A stretch of 64,000 nucleotides of DNA from Mycobacterium bohemicum DSM 44277 (GCF_001053185.1 NZ_CSTD01000001.1:494761-558760); one strand, 5' to 3'; positions 42,326-51,596 are shown, numbered from the stretch's first letter. Translations and numbers: made by a program. The notes: a model not told the origin generated them from the sequence alone.

Positions 42326-43207
42326 CTACACGGGGAGGTTGAAATTGGGGCTCTTGCCGTACACCGCCATCGCGGTCAGCACGACCACGATGACGATCGT
42401 GATCAACGACAGCCGCATGGACCTGCCGACCGCTTCACCGACGCCGACCGGGCCGCCGCTGGCGGTGTAGCCGTAGTAGCAGTGCGTGGTCATCACGACC
42501 ACCGCGACCAGGATCACCTCGGCGAACGACCAGCCCACATCGTTGAGGCGCAGGAAGGTGTGGAAGTAGTGGTTGTACGTGCCGGGGGACTGCCCGTAGA
42601 GGAAGACCGTGGTGACCTGCTGGGACAAGAACGCCAGGGTGATCGCCAACGCGTAGAGCGGGATGATCACCACGAGGCCCGCCACCACCCGGGTGGACGC
42701 CAGGAAGGGGATGGACCGGATGCTCATCACCTCGAGCGCGTCGATCTCCTCGCTGATGCGCATCGCGCCCAGTTCGGCCGTCGCGCCGGCGCCGACCGTG
42801 GCGGCCAGCGCCTGACCGGCGGCCACTGGCGCCACGAACCGGACATTCACCAGTGCCGCAAGGAATCCGGTGAACGCCTCGACGCCGATGTTGCCCAGCG
42901 TCGCGTAGCCCTGGATGGCGACCAGCGAGCCCGCGGACAGCGTGATGAACCCGACGATGGCGGCGGTGCCGCCGACGACGGCCATCGCGCCGGTGCCCAT
43001 CCCCATCTGGGCGACCATCCGCAGCAACTCCTTCGGATACCGGCGCACGGCGAAGGGGATCTGGCCGACCGTCGACAGGGCGAACCAGATCATCTGGCCG
43101 ATCTCGACGAGCAGTCGCACCGGCGCCTCCCGGTAACGCGCCCAGGGGAATCGGCTGTGCACCGGAACAGCCGTGGTGTCCTCGGGAAGTCCCGCCGCCA
43201 GGGTCAT
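42326..43207 (-). CDS. yrbEB: YrbE-type ABC permease B
   Basis: A 293-residue MlaE-family permease with five to six membrane segments. The conserved cytoplasmic loop is seen in ISEEIDALEVMSIRSIPFLA, which would dock the Mce-linked ATPase (MceG) encoded elsewhere. It is separated from yrbEA by one base and from mceA by 6 bp, so it belongs to the operon. Confidence 0.93.
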   Translation of the reverse strand: MTLAAGLPEDTTAVPVHSRFPWARYREAPVRLLVEIGQMIWFALSTVGQIPFAVRRYPKELLRMVAQMGMGTGAMAVVGGTAAIVGFITLSAGSLVAIQGYATLGNIGVEAFTGFLAALVNVRFVAPVAAGQALAATVGAGATAELGAMRISEEIDALEVMSIRSIPFLASTRVVAGLVVIIPLYALAITLAFLSQQVTTVFLYGQSPGTYNHYFHTFLRLNDVGWSFAEVILVAVVVMTTHCYYGYTASGGPVGVGEAVGRSMRLSLITIVIVVVLTAMAVYGKSPNFNLPV

Positions 43208-43208
43208 G

Positions 43209-44003
43209 TCAGCGTCCCGTTCCGAACCGGACGCCGATGGTGGTGAGCGCGGCGTTGACCGCGAACAGCGCGATGAAGCACAGCACCACGGTCTCGTTGA
43301 CGGCGGTTCCCAGGCCCTTGGAACCGCCGCGGACGATGAGCCCGCGGTAACACCCGACCAGGCCGGCGATCAGGCCGAACGTCGCGGCCTTGACGAACGC
43401 GATCACCACCTCGGGCAGGCCGGTCAGCGCCGTCAACGTGGACAGGTACGCACCGCTCGAGACGTTCTGCAGGTACACGCTGAAGAGGTAGCCGCCCCCC
43501 AGCCCCACGGCGACAACGAGGCCGTTGAGCAGCACCGCGACGATCGTCGAGGCGACGACGCGCGGCACCACCAGGCGGTGGATCGGGTCGATGCCGAGCA
43601 CCTCGAGCGCATCGATCTCCTCGCGGATGGTCCGCGCGCCGAGGTCCGCGCAGATGGCGGTCCCACCGGCGCCGGCGACCACCAGCACCGTCACGATCGG
43701 GCCGAGCTGGGTGACGGCACCGATCGCGGCACCGGCACCGGAGACGTCGGCGGCGCCGATCTCGGCCAGCAAAAGGTTGAGCGTGAAGATGAGCAGCACG
43801 GTTTCCGGGATGGACACCGCGATGGTGGGCAGCAGCGAGACCCGCATCAGGAACCAGCCGACCCAGATGAACTCACGCCATTCGAACGGCTGTTTCAGGG
43901 CCTTTCCGGTCAGCACGCACATGCGGAAGAACCCGCCGGCCACCTCCGCGCCCGGCCTGATCTTCTCGCCGAATCTGCTCGCGAGCGTGTCCGAGGTGGT
44001 CAT
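43209..44003 (-). CDS. yrbEA: YrbE-type ABC permease A
   Basis: A 264-residue MlaE-family permease, first gene of the mce operon. Its docking loop is REEIDALEVLGIDPIHRLV. About five membrane segments lie between residues 45 and 260. The ATG at 44003 is 219 bp downstream of a perfect GACCGTACGGTC palindrome shared with the TetR gene upstream. With YrbEB it forms the inner-membrane channel of the importer. Confidence 0.93.
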   Translation of the reverse strand: MTTSDTLASRFGEKIRPGAEVAGGFFRMCVLTGKALKQPFEWREFIWVGWFLMRVSLLPTIAVSIPETVLLIFTLNLLLAEIGAADVSGAGAAIGAVTQLGPIVTVLVVAGAGGTAICADLGARTIREEIDALEVLGIDPIHRLVVPRVVASTIVAVLLNGLVVAVGLGGGYLFSVYLQNVSSGAYLSTLTALTGLPEVVIAFVKAATFGLIAGLVGCYRGLIVRGGSKGLGTAVNETVVLCFIALFAVNAALTTIGVRFGTGR

Positions 44004-44407
44004 CGGTGCGTCACATCCGCAAGTTCTGTCGCCCTCGCGAGACCGCCGGCGAACTGATCGGGAATTGAAAGAACTTCGGCTCCAGCGTATTTCGACAAGC
44101 AGCCCAGCAGCGACGGCAGCCCATGTTCGCGGCGGCGCTCGAACACGTCATCCTCCCAACCGGCGCAGTGCCGTCCACACCTGCGCCGACCTCGTCGCGA
44201 CATCTGGCAACTATCGCATTAGACCGTACGGTCAGTCAACAACATGCGGGGCCGGTGCCGCCGCGCGCCGGGCCTTGATTCCGAGCGCTCCACATGACCG
44301 CGTGATCCCGTTGGAGGCGAACGATTTACGCCTTCACGTGCGAGTTGGGACGGGTTTTTGCCGCTGCGGCGGCGGTCGCCGGGTGCCCGTGCGGGTCCCG
44401 GTCGCGG
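44004..44407. other. Intergenic region between the mce operon and its TetR gene
   Basis: 404 bp. It contains the palindrome at 44222. A 67-codon frame (44000-44203, minus) ends in a TGA overlapping the yrbEA ATG, but it lacks a Shine-Dalgarno sequence, and the ATGA overlap arises from the second codon of yrbEA. It may be a leader or chance. Otherwise nothing is recognised. Confidence 0.4.
44222..44233. promoter_or_regulatory. Perfect palindrome GACCGTACGGTC, operator of the mce operon
   Basis: A 12-bp perfect palindrome in the promoter region of yrbEA. The same core (ACCGTACGG) occurs before the TetR gene (45102) and the triple-antitoxin gene (34026). It is the best candidate operator for that TetR protein. 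Confidence 0.6.
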
Positions 44408-45079
44408 TCAACCCGTCAAAGTCGTTGCCGCGGTGAGGCACTCGCGTACCACCGAGACCAAAGGGGTGGCGGGATCCGCCCACTTGCTCAGCCCGAAGCG
44501 GTCGAGCAACAGCCCGCCGAGGAATACGTCGACGAAAGCGGCGCCGACTTGTTCGGGCGTCCGCGAGTCGGCGGGATCGAACCACACCCACATCCACTCG
44601 AGCGATCCGAACAGTTGCATTGCCGCCAATTCGACGTCCACGCTTCGGAACACACCGCGGTCGATCCCCGTCCGGATCTCGTCGATCGCGAGTTTCTGCA
44701 GGCGACGTCGCAACTTCCGGACGTTTTGCATCGCCGGGTCGTCGAACAACTGGACCACCTCGCGCTGGCTTGCCACCGTCGCATCGCGGGCCGTCACCTG
44801 GAGCAACGTGGTGGCGTAAATGATCGCGGCGATGCGTTCGTGCGGGGTGGCCAATCGGCCCCAGGCCATCCGAAGCACGGCGAGCTGCCGCTCCAGATGG
44901 GTCTCTTCGAGTTCCCGCAACATCTGCGCTTTGGTACCGAAATGGTGGACGATGGTGCCCTTGGACATGCCGAGCTCGTCGGCGATGTCGCCGATATTGG
45001 TTCTCTCGTAACCACGTTCGGCGACATAGCGGACGAACGCGTCGAGGATCTCGCTGCGTCTGCCGGGCGATCTGGGCAT
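44408..45079 (-). CDS. TetR-family regulator of the mce operon
   Basis: A 223-residue regulator with a canonical TetR helix-turn-helix (RTNIGDIADELGMSKGTIVH) followed by HFGTKAQMLRELEE, and a TetR_C-type helical domain. The ATG at 45079 (MPRSPGRRSEILD) is preferred over an upstream in-frame start because the operator-like palindrome at 45102 would otherwise lie inside the coding region. It lies upstream of yrbEA in the same direction. It probably represses itself and the mce operon. The ligand is likely a lipid or its CoA derivative, which is inference. Confidence 0.88.
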   Translation of the reverse strand: MPRSPGRRSEILDAFVRYVAERGYERTNIGDIADELGMSKGTIVHHFGTKAQMLRELEETHLERQLAVLRMAWGRLATPHERIAAIIYATTLLQVTARDATVASQREVVQLFDDPAMQNVRKLRRRLQKLAIDEIRTGIDRGVFRSVDVELAAMQLFGSLEWMWVWFDPADSRTPEQVGAAFVDVFLGGLLLDRFGLSKWADPATPLVSVVRECLTAATTLTG

Positions 45080-45101
45080 CTTCAACCCTTCGGCGCGAAC
45101 C

Positions 45102-45117
45102 AACCGTACGGACGGTC
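45102..45117. promoter_or_regulatory. Operator-like palindrome upstream of the mce-linked TetR gene
   Basis: AACCGTACGGACGGTC, with the core CCGTACGG and outer arms ACCG/CGGT, ends 23 bp before the TetR start. It shares ACCGTACGG with the sites at 34026 and 44222, consistent with autoregulation. Confidence 0.55.
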
Positions 45118-45173
45118 TATCATAACCATCGCGGCCGGGCGCTCAAGGGTGCAGCGTGCTGCAGTCCGGTGAC

Positions 45174-45488
45174 TCAGAGGGGCCCGCGGCGCGCGCCGGG
45201 GCGCCGGTCCGGTGCGGTGACGACGTACATGTTCTCGCCGGGTCCCGGCTTCACCTCGCCGGCGGTGTAGATGGTCATGAGCTCGCTGCCGGTGCCGTCG
45301 GCCACACACACGTAGGTGTCGGTCGCCGCGTCATAGTCGAAGCTGTCCCACGCCAGCAGGAAGGCCAGGCAGTTTCCGTTCCGGTCGGTGACGACCAGCT
45401 TGTGCACACCCGATTCCTTCAACAGCTCGGTGTCCTCCTCGAATTGCGGGGGGACTTCGTTGCTGGGGACACTTAGGCTGTTTAACAT
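45174..45488 (-). CDS. Hypothetical protein, 104 residues
   Basis: No family is recognised. The protein is acidic in its N-terminal half (PPQFEEDTELLKESGVHKLV) with alternating beta-like segments (CLAFLLAWDSFDYDAATDTY, VCVADGTGSELMTIYT). There is no signal peptide or membrane segment. It has an excellent ribosome-binding site, AAGGGAG, 6 nt before the ATG. Two imperfect DosR-type boxes lie 63-98 bp upstream. It stands alone between the TetR gene and an acyltransferase. Confidence 0.7.
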   Translation of the reverse strand: MLNSLSVPSNEVPPQFEEDTELLKESGVHKLVVTDRNGNCLAFLLAWDSFDYDAATDTYVCVADGTGSELMTIYTAGEVKPGPGENMYVVTAPDRRPGARRGPL

Positions 45489-45550
45489 ATTCGACTCCCT
45501 TGGCGACGTTGCCTTGTGAGGATCATCCCCCTAAACACCGGCCCGGGCCA

Positions 45551-45586
45551 GGGCACTACGGCCCCTGTCAAGGGGTCGTAAGTCGC
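45551..45586 (-). promoter_or_regulatory. Two imperfect DosR-type boxes in tandem
   Basis: Read on the minus strand, GCGACTTACGACCC (45573-45586) and GGGCCGTAGTGCCC (45551-45564) each miss the core GGGNCNNNNGNCCC at one position. Their centres are 22 bp apart, the spacing seen in tandem DosR sites. No good -10 element sits at the expected distance, so this is weaker than the boxes at 32507 and 61183. Confidence 0.3.
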
Positions 45587-45646
45587 CGGGCAAACACACC
45601 GTGCCCGGATCCGGGGTCGCCCCCAGGGGTGTCCCGCGGACGTTGC

Positions 45647-46957
45647 TCAGCCGGTCGCGGGTGCCCGCTCCACCGGTCGCCGGCTGAGGACCTTCGGGCG
45701 CAACGCCACCAACAGCACGCCGGCGGCGAAGATCAGCGCGGTCGGCCAGGAGAAACGCCCGTCGGGGGCAAAGCCGGCCTGCGCCAGCCAATGCAGGCCG
45801 CCGGCGGCCAACAGCGCGCCGGTCAGCATCGCCGCCTCGGCCCAGCGAACGCCCAGCCGCACGCCGAACAGCGGCAGCGGCGCGGCGAAGAAGCGTCGCA
45901 GGGACCAGAGCAGAATCATCTCGAGTGCGGTCACCACGCTGAGGATGGCGATCCACTCCAGCCGGGCCAGCCACCAGGCCGCCGATCCCTCGGGCGGCTG
46001 GGGGATCAGCCCCGCGGGATAGGCCACGACCGCGACGATCACCACGGGCACCATGTGCCACAGGTAGAGGGCCATCACGTTCGTGTTGGCGGTGGCCACC
46101 ACCCGCTGCACCGGACGGGGGCGCAGCACACGGTTGAGCGCCGGCGCGAGCGCCACGGCCAGACCGGCCTGCGTGCACGCGTAGGCCAGCATCGCGACGG
46201 TCGGCGGTGTCGTGTTCTCGATCTCCTGCCCCGGAACGCCGATCATGCTGACCGGGTACGGTCCCAGCCGGATCAGCAGGGCCAGCGCCACCGCCGAGCC
46301 GGCGGCCAGCGCCAGGGGCTTGCGGCCGTTCAACAGCCCGCCGTGCCAGGCGATTCCAAGCTGGTAGAGCAGTCCCCAGCACAGCAGGTAATTCAGCCAG
46401 CCGATATACGGCACGTGTCCCGCGAGCGAGACGACGTCCACGACCACGACGCCGACGGCCAGCGCCACCGGCGGCCGCAGGCCCCAGCGGCGTTGCGCCG
46501 CAATGGCAATCGGGGTCAGCGACACCACCACCACGTAGACGGCGAGAAACCACAGGTGCATGGCCACCGCCCAGCCCGCGTACTCGAGCACGGAGCCGTC
46601 GACGCCCCGGGCCTGCAGCACGACCACGACTGCCGACAGCAGCCCCACGTAGACCGCGGTCGGTCCCAGCACCCGGGCCAGGCGGTGCCGAATCCAGGCC
46701 TCGCGGGAGAACCCGTCCGAGTCGCGTCGGTGCGTCCACGACACCGCCCCGGCATAGCCGGCCACGAAGAAAAACACCGGCACCGCTTGGAAAATCCAGG
46801 TCAGCCACTGCGTCCAGGGCATGTCGAGCAGCGGATTCTCCCGGCCGAACTGGCCGTTGCGGTACGTCACGGAGCCCGCCAGCCAGTGACCCAGCACGAT
46901 GAGAACCACGCCCGAAGCGCGGTAAAAGTCCACCGCGAGGTTTCGCGCCGGGGGCAC
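45647..46957 (-). CDS. Acyltransferase 3 family membrane protein
   Basis: An integral membrane protein of about 436 residues and the OafA/YrhL acyltransferase type. It has about ten membrane segments; the N-terminal [20 protein letters not shown] holds the conserved Arg and His region, and [13 protein letters not shown] follows. Such proteins move acyl groups onto sugars or lipids of the envelope. The frame is open to 47092, but the divergent reductase begins at 47022. The GTG at 46957, with GGAGG upstream, leaves room for promoters; GTGs at 46975 and 47008 are alternatives. Confidence 0.82.
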   Translation of the reverse strand: MPPARNLAVDFYRASGVVLIVLGHWLAGSVTYRNGQFGRENPLLDMPWTQWLTWIFQAVPVFFFVAGYAGAVSWTHRRDSDGFSREAWIRHRLARVLGPTAVYVGLLSAVVVVLQARGVDGSVLEYAGWAVAMHLWFLAVYVVVVSLTPIAIAAQRRWGLRPPVALAVGVVVVDVVSLAGHVPYIGWLNYLLCWGLLYQLGIAWHGGLLNGRKPLALAAGSAVALALLIRLGPYPVSMIGVPGQEIENTTPPTVAMLAYACTQAGLAVALAPALNRVLRPRPVQRVVATANTNVMALYLWHMVPVVIVAVVAYPAGLIPQPPEGSAAWWLARLEWIAILSVVTALEMILLWSLRRFFAAPLPLFGVRLGVRWAEAAMLTGALLAAGGLHWLAQAGFAPDGRFSWPTALIFAAGVLLVALRPKVLSRRPVERAPATG

Positions 46958-47021
46958 GCGAGCTACGTCCTCCACGTCGGCAACGGTACCCGCCAACGGG
47001 CCTGACACCCGTCGGCGCACA

Positions 47022-48002
47022 ATGAGCTTCGTGAAACCCGCCTCCCTCGCCGGCCTGGAAGTCGGCCGGCTCGGCCTGGGCGCGATGGGCATGTCCGTCG
47101 CCTACGCCGGCGCCGGCAGCGACGACGCCGAATCGATCCGCACCATCCATCGCGCCATCGACCTGGGCGTCACGCTGATCGACACCGCCGAGGTCTACGG
47201 CCCCTACGTCAACGAGGAACTGGTCGCCCGGGCGCTGCGCGGCCGTCGCGACCAGGTGGTGCTGGCGACCAAGTTCGGCTTGATCTCGCACACCGGCCGG
47301 CACGGCCTCGACAGCAGCCCCGCGAACATCCGCATTGCCGTGGACGGTTCGCTGCAACGGCTGGGCACCGACCGCATCGATCTCTGCTATCAGCACCGGC
47401 TCGACCGCCAGACCCCGATCGAGGACACCGTCGGCGCCCTGGCGGAGCTGGTCGCCGAGGGGAAGGTCCGGCACATCGGGCTGTCGGAAGTCGGTGTGAA
47501 CACCATCCGCCGCGCCCACGCCGTGCATCCGGTCACCGCGGTGCAATCGGAATACTCGATTTGGACCAGAGACCCCGAGGACGGCGTGCTCGCGGTGCTG
47601 CGCGAGCTGGGCATCGGGTTCGTCGCCTACTCGCCGCTGGGCCGTGGTTTTCTCACCGGGGCGATTCGCTCGACCTCGGAGCTGCCCGACACCGACTACC
47701 GCAAGACCAACCCGCGGTTCGCCGACGAGAACTTCGCGCACAACCTCAAGAGCGCCGACGAGCTGCGCGAGATCAGCGCCGACCTCGGCGCCACCCCGGC
47801 CCAGGTGGCGTTGGCGTGGCTGCTGGCCAAGGGTCCGGACGTCGTGCCGATCCCGGGGACCAAGCGCGTCGCACGCCTGGAGGAGAACGTCGGGGCGGAT
47901 GCCCTCGAGCTGTCGGCCGACCAACTGGCCAGGCTTGACCGGCTCACGCCGCCCGTCGGGGGCCACCACGCGGAGGCGCAACTGGCCTGGATCGACCGCT
48001 AG
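47022..48002 (+). CDS. Aldo/keto reductase
   Basis: A 326-residue NADPH-dependent reductase. The catalytic tetrad is visible: Asp in LIDTAEVYG, Tyr of the same segment, Lys in LATKFG, and His in CYQHRLD. The C-terminal [16 protein letters not shown] is the usual NADPH-binding segment. The length is typical for the YajO/Tas-like branch. It starts at ATG 47022. Its 3' end, GATCGACCGCTAG, is copied in the tandem repeat that follows. Substrate unknown. Confidence 0.92.
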   Translation: MSFVKPASLAGLEVGRLGLGAMGMSVAYAGAGSDDAESIRTIHRAIDLGVTLIDTAEVYGPYVNEELVARALRGRRDQVVLATKFGLISHTGRHGLDSSPANIRIAVDGSLQRLGTDRIDLCYQHRLDRQTPIEDTVGALAELVAEGKVRHIGLSEVGVNTIRRAHAVHPVTAVQSEYSIWTRDPEDGVLAVLRELGIGFVAYSPLGRGFLTGAIRSTSELPDTDYRKTNPRFADENFAHNLKSADELREISADLGATPAQVALAWLLAKGPDVVPIPGTKRVARLEENVGADALELSADQLARLDRLTPPVGGHHAEAQLAWIDR

Positions 48003-48110
48003 CCGGCTTCACGCCCGCGCCGAGGGTGCGGCCAGCTTCACGCTCGGCGCCGAGTGTGCGGCCAGCTTCACGCTCGGCGTCGACCGCTAGCCCGGCTTCA
48101 CGCTCGCGGC
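47993..48110. repeat. Tandem degenerate repeat after the aldo/keto reductase
   Basis: GGCTTCACGC/GCTTCACGCT-containing units recur four times (near 48005, 48034, 48064 and 48094), with GTGCGGCCAGCTTCACGCTC repeated. The gene's own end, TCGACCGCTAGCC followed by GGCTTCACGC, is repeated at about 48080. It looks like a local duplication of the gene end; the segment runs into the 3' end of the convergent epimerase gene. Confidence 0.7.
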
Positions 48111-49198
48111 GCCAGCGCGCCGGGCCCGTACTTTTTCTCGATCAGCCCCCACGGATCGGCGTAGGGGCCGCGACCCTCGATCCGCCGCTGCATCTGCAGC
48201 CCACACCGCAGCGTCGGTCGCAGGATCGGGCCCAGCGCGCTCAACAGGATGCGCCGGGTGCCGATGGATTCGGCGATCCAGGCCCGGCTCTGGGCCCAGG
48301 TGTGTTCCTGGAAGTCGAGGAGTTCCTGGGCCTCGGTGGTGTCGAACCAGCCGGTGAAACTCCAGCCGCGGTCGTCGGCGGGGTCGCCGGGCAGGCTGGC
48401 CGACGGGCCCAGCGCACCCAGGCCGACGGCCGTCGTCAGCTGGTCCTGAAAGTCGCTCTGCAGCAACACATATGACTCGTCTCCGCCGATGAGGAGGGTC
48501 TTGCCCGCGATCGTGGCTTCGCGGTCCACCCCGTTGGCGAAGGCCAGCGCCACGTCCCGGGCGTCGACCATGTGGATGCGGTTGTCGGCCGGTATCGAGC
48601 GCAGCAACGCCAGGTGGTCGCCGTTGATGCCGGTCTGGGTGTCGGGCGAGATGACCCCGCCCAGCCGCAGCAGGGCGTACGGCACGCCGCTGGCCCGTAC
48701 CGCCTCCTCGGCCAGCACCTTGTCATGTCCGTACTGGTCGATGGGGTTGACCGGCGTGTCGGCCGTGATGCGCTCCGGGTAGCGGTACGGATTGCGCGAC
48801 CCGTATACCGCGGCGCTCGATGCCATCAGGAACAGCGGCGGGCGGTCCAGCGCGGCGGCGGCCGCGAGCAGGTTTTCGGTGCCCCCAACATTGACTTTGC
48901 GGGCCAGCGCCGGATTCCGATACGACAGGGGGGAGAGGACGGCGGCGAGATGGACGATCGCCTCGGGCCGATGGGCCGCGACCACATCGCGCACGGCCTG
49001 CGCGTCGGTGAGATCGGCATAGGCCGCGATCAGCGTCCCGGGGTGGTCGCCGGCGCGCAGCTCCCGTTCCGCGGCGGCGTTGGCGTCCGAACGCAGGTCC
49101 ATCGCGATCACGGTTCGCCCCCGGTCGAGCAGGATCTGCGCGCAGCGCCGGCCGATCTGGCCGAACGCGCCGGTGATCAGAACGGTGGTGACGCTCAT
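48098..49198 (-). CDS. NAD-dependent epimerase/dehydratase
   Basis: A 366-residue extended short-chain dehydrogenase. The nucleotide loop is TGAFGQIGRR, the active-site motif is YGHDK (YxxxK) with a preceding MASSAAVYG serine segment. The ATG at 49198 overlaps the stop of the SnoaL-like gene (ATGA), so both are one operon. The substrate is probably a nucleotide sugar or a small ketone/alcohol; it cannot be narrowed further. Confidence 0.88.
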   Translation of the reverse strand: MSVTTVLITGAFGQIGRRCAQILLDRGRTVIAMDLRSDANAAAERELRAGDHPGTLIAAYADLTDAQAVRDVVAAHRPEAIVHLAAVLSPLSYRNPALARKVNVGGTENLLAAAAALDRPPLFLMASSAAVYGSRNPYRYPERITADTPVNPIDQYGHDKVLAEEAVRASGVPYALLRLGGVISPDTQTGINGDHLALLRSIPADNRIHMVDARDVALAFANGVDREATIAGKTLLIGGDESYVLLQSDFQDQLTTAVGLGALGPSASLPGDPADDRGWSFTGWFDTTEAQELLDFQEHTWAQSRAWIAESIGTRRILLSALGPILRPTLRCGLQMQRRIEGRGPYADPWGLIEKKYGPGALAPRA

Positions 49199-49713
49199 GG
49201 CTGAGTCACCCGGCTTGCCAGCTTGGCCATCGCGTTGCGGATCCGGTCGGAGACGTAGATGGAGAACACCGGGGTGACGATATCCTCTCGCAGGCGAGTC
49301 AGCTTGGAACTCTTGATAAACCACTCGCCGGCGATGCTCTCGTAGGTCTCGTGGTAGTGGCCGAAGCCGACCAGGGTGACGCCCGGCCCGAACCGGACGA
49401 CGTCCTGGAGCGCCCACACCCCGCGCGCCGTCGCCGGCGACGTGAGCTCGATTTCGGGCGCGTGGACCTGGTGCGCGGTGCGCTGCGCCGGGCGCCCGAG
49501 TGCTCTGCGGGTGAACGCGACGAAGTCGTCGGCGCCGACCATCACCGTGCCGCCGGCCTCGGACGTGTCGCTGGCGAAATCATCGGTGAACACCGATCGC
49601 CACGCCGCCCAGTCCTTGGCGTCGAGGTATCGGCAGTAGCGGGCCTTGAGCCGCTTGATCGCCTCGATGGCCACCAGTTCGGTGGCGTGAGCTGCGGTGG
49701 TCTGCTCCGTCAT
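49195..49713 (-). CDS. SnoaL-like nuclear transport factor 2 family protein
   Basis: A 172-residue protein with the SnoaL_4-type pattern: AIKRLKARYCRYLDAKDWAA then WRSVFTDDFASDTSE at the N terminus and a central VHAPEIELTSPATARGVWAL. The length is typical. Related proteins include steroid isomerases and dehydratase-like enzymes. It is the first gene of a two-gene operon with the epimerase. Confidence 0.85.
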   Translation of the reverse strand: MTEQTTAAHATELVAIEAIKRLKARYCRYLDAKDWAAWRSVFTDDFASDTSEAGGTVMVGADDFVAFTRRALGRPAQRTAHQVHAPEIELTSPATARGVWALQDVVRFGPGVTLVGFGHYHETYESIAGEWFIKSSKLTRLREDIVTPVFSIYVSDRIRNAMAKLASRVTQP

Positions 49714-49858
49714 TGCGGCTCAATTCAGGTAGGTCGGCGAATTCCCGGGACACGCCTAGCGTGACACTTCTCGTCGGAAGTGTAAGCCGGTTCCCTCCGG
49801 CGACCCGCCGTGGTCAGCTGCGTATGCTCGACACGCACGCCCACAGGTGAGGACGGTC

Positions 49859-50898
49859 ATGGCCAAGCCGGACACAGAGCAGGCGGGGGAGTCTCCGTCG
49901 CGGCTGATCGACGCGGGGATCAAGCCCGACCCCGCGAAGCTGTTCACCCCCGGCCTCGACGGCCATGGCGTCAAGGCACTCATCCGCCCGGCGGTGCGGC
50001 TCGACACATCGGCGTCGGGGCGACGGTCCCGGTGACCGGCAGGCCTCGCGACATCCGCGAGCTGGCGGGCGACGCCGACGCATACCGCGACGAGCTGTTT
50101 CGCCGCTGGACCGGTCTGCTCAGCTACCGCTACATCGGCCGTAGGCACTCGTCGATGGACCTCGGCGACGTCGACGACACCGTCGTCATCCGCCGCGACA
50201 TGCGCAACGAAGTGGGCGGAATCATGGTGGCGCCGTTGGCGATCGCGTCGCCCGAGGGGTGTCAGACCGACATGGTCGCGGTGCCCAATCCGGTGATCGC
50301 CTCGGTGCAGATCGTCGACCCGGGTTACGACGTCCGACGGATCGCGATCGTCGACTCCGGCATCGTGCACCAGGGGCGGACCATGGGTTACGGGCGTTGC
50401 AAGATCGTGGACGCCGACAATCCCGAGCGGGTCATCGCCTTCAACGAGGGGCAGGGAGCGGTCATCGGCACTCCGCCCGACGGCCTGGACCGGATGGACG
50501 TGTCCGGAACGGAGCTCACGATCGAGGACTCGCCCGACCTGCCCCCGCTGTGGGAAGCCTTCGGGGCCCGCCTGCGCGGCGACGGCCACTGGGTGCTGCC
50601 GGAGCTGAGCGCCGAATTGGCTTCTCCGGACGCGGCTTTGCACATCGGACCACAACACGTGGTGCTCGAGACGGCGGCGATCGACCTCGCCGCCGGCGCC
50701 GCCGGAACGCGCAAGCTCCAGGTCGTCAGCTGGCACGTCATGTTCATGTCGCGCGGAAAGGTGGGCCCCTTCCGCGTGGAGGGCACCGCGCATGCCGGCG
50801 GCGCCGGACGCGTCGGTGTTCGCATGCTCCTGCACGACGAGGGCAACGCCGATAAGGCCGTCACCTCGGCGGCGGCGGTTTTCGACATCGTTGGTTGA
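49859..50898 (+). pseudogene. Hotdog thioesterase-like gene, frameshifted
   Basis: The first 45 or so codons (MAKPDTEQAGESPSRLIDAG... HGVKALIRPA) follow a strong ribosome site (GGTGAGGA) but run to a stop at 50035. The continuation lies in the next frame from about 49990 (ARHIGVGATVPVTGRPRDIR) and goes on for about 300 residues to 50898. GGIMVAPLAIASPEG and RTMGYGRCKIVD resemble hotdog thioesterase segments. One base gained or lost in CCCGGCGGTGCGGCTCG (49992-50008) would join them into a protein of about 346 residues. Confidence 0.65.
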
Positions 50899-51096
50899 GG
50901 ACTGAGCCGCGCGCTCGACAAGCGCAAGTGAACGGCGCGCTTACTTCCATGGACCTGATGGTGTACGGCCGCCGAGCGCGGAATTAAATCTTGCAGAACC
51001 GAACCGCCCAGGCCGCCGTTGAGCTCCGGGTTTCGAAACTCGCTCTGGGCGCGCGTGATTGAGCCCCCACGCCTTGCCGAGCGAAAATTACTGACA

Positions 51097-51111
51097 GTGG
51101 ATATTATCCAC
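51097..51111. promoter_or_regulatory. Palindrome GTGGAT-ATT-ATCCAC
   Basis: A perfect inverted repeat with 6-bp arms in an unusually AT-rich patch, 72 bp upstream of the DUF732 gene. It is a candidate operator; the protein that binds it is not known. The rest of the 284-bp gap (50899-51182) holds nothing recognisable. Confidence 0.4.
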
Positions 51112-51182
51112 GTAAGAAACCGTCCGACATGGTCAGCCTCGAGAAGGTCGGGGGGATCGGGCGCATTGAACCTGGGGGAGAA

Positions 51183-51530
51183 ATGACGACGAAACGCGTA
51201 ACGAGGGTCGCGACGATCGCGGGCCCGGTCGGGGCGTTGCTGGCGGCCCTGCTGATTCCGGCGGGCGTCGCGCATGCCGACCAAACCGACCAGGACTTCA
51301 CCACCTTCCTGCAGTCGCACGGCGTCAGCCTGGGAAGCCCGGCGATGACGCTGAAGGCCGCGCACGCGATGTGCCAAGACCTCGACGCCGGTTACACCGA
51401 AAAGGACGAGGTGGACCAGCTGACGGGCGCGGACCGAATGAACCAGCCGCAGGCCCAGATGTTCGTCGGCGCCGCCACGGCGGATTACTGCCCGGAACAC
51501 CACCCCGCGAGCAAGCCGAAGGGTAAGTAA
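51183..51530 (+). CDS. Secreted DUF732 protein
   Basis: A 115-residue exported protein. It has a signal peptide with a positively charged start (MTTKRVTRVATIAG), a hydrophobic core, and an AHA cleavage site (PAGVAHADQTDQDF). The mature part has the DUF732 pattern (TTFLQSHGVSLGSPAMTLKA, AMCQDLDAGY) with one Cys in AMC and one in DYCPEH that probably form a disulfide. The ATG at 51183 follows GGGGGAG. The function of this mycobacterial family is unknown. Confidence 0.9.
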   Translation: MTTKRVTRVATIAGPVGALLAALLIPAGVAHADQTDQDFTTFLQSHGVSLGSPAMTLKAAHAMCQDLDAGYTEKDEVDQLTGADRMNQPQAQMFVGAATADYCPEHHPASKPKGK

Positions 51531-51537
51531 CGGGCTC

Positions 51538-51567
51538 TGGTCATACATCCGCCCCCGTCTGTATGGT
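51538..51567 (+). promoter_or_regulatory. Sigma-A-like promoter of fabG3
   Basis: TGGTCA (51538-51543) and TATGGT (51562-51567, TANNNT) are 18 bp apart and 30 bp before the GTG start, with GGGAGAG as ribosome site between. It fits a housekeeping mycobacterial promoter. Confidence 0.4.
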
Positions 51568-51596
51568 GCTAGTCACCTACGGACGGGAGAGACGCG

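Noticed and set aside
34134..44003. Assigning the operon to a specific mce number (for example mce3 because of the TetR gene, or mce4)
   Set aside because: The regulator does not have the length of Mce3R as I know it, and no neighbouring cholesterol genes are present; sequence comparison would be needed.
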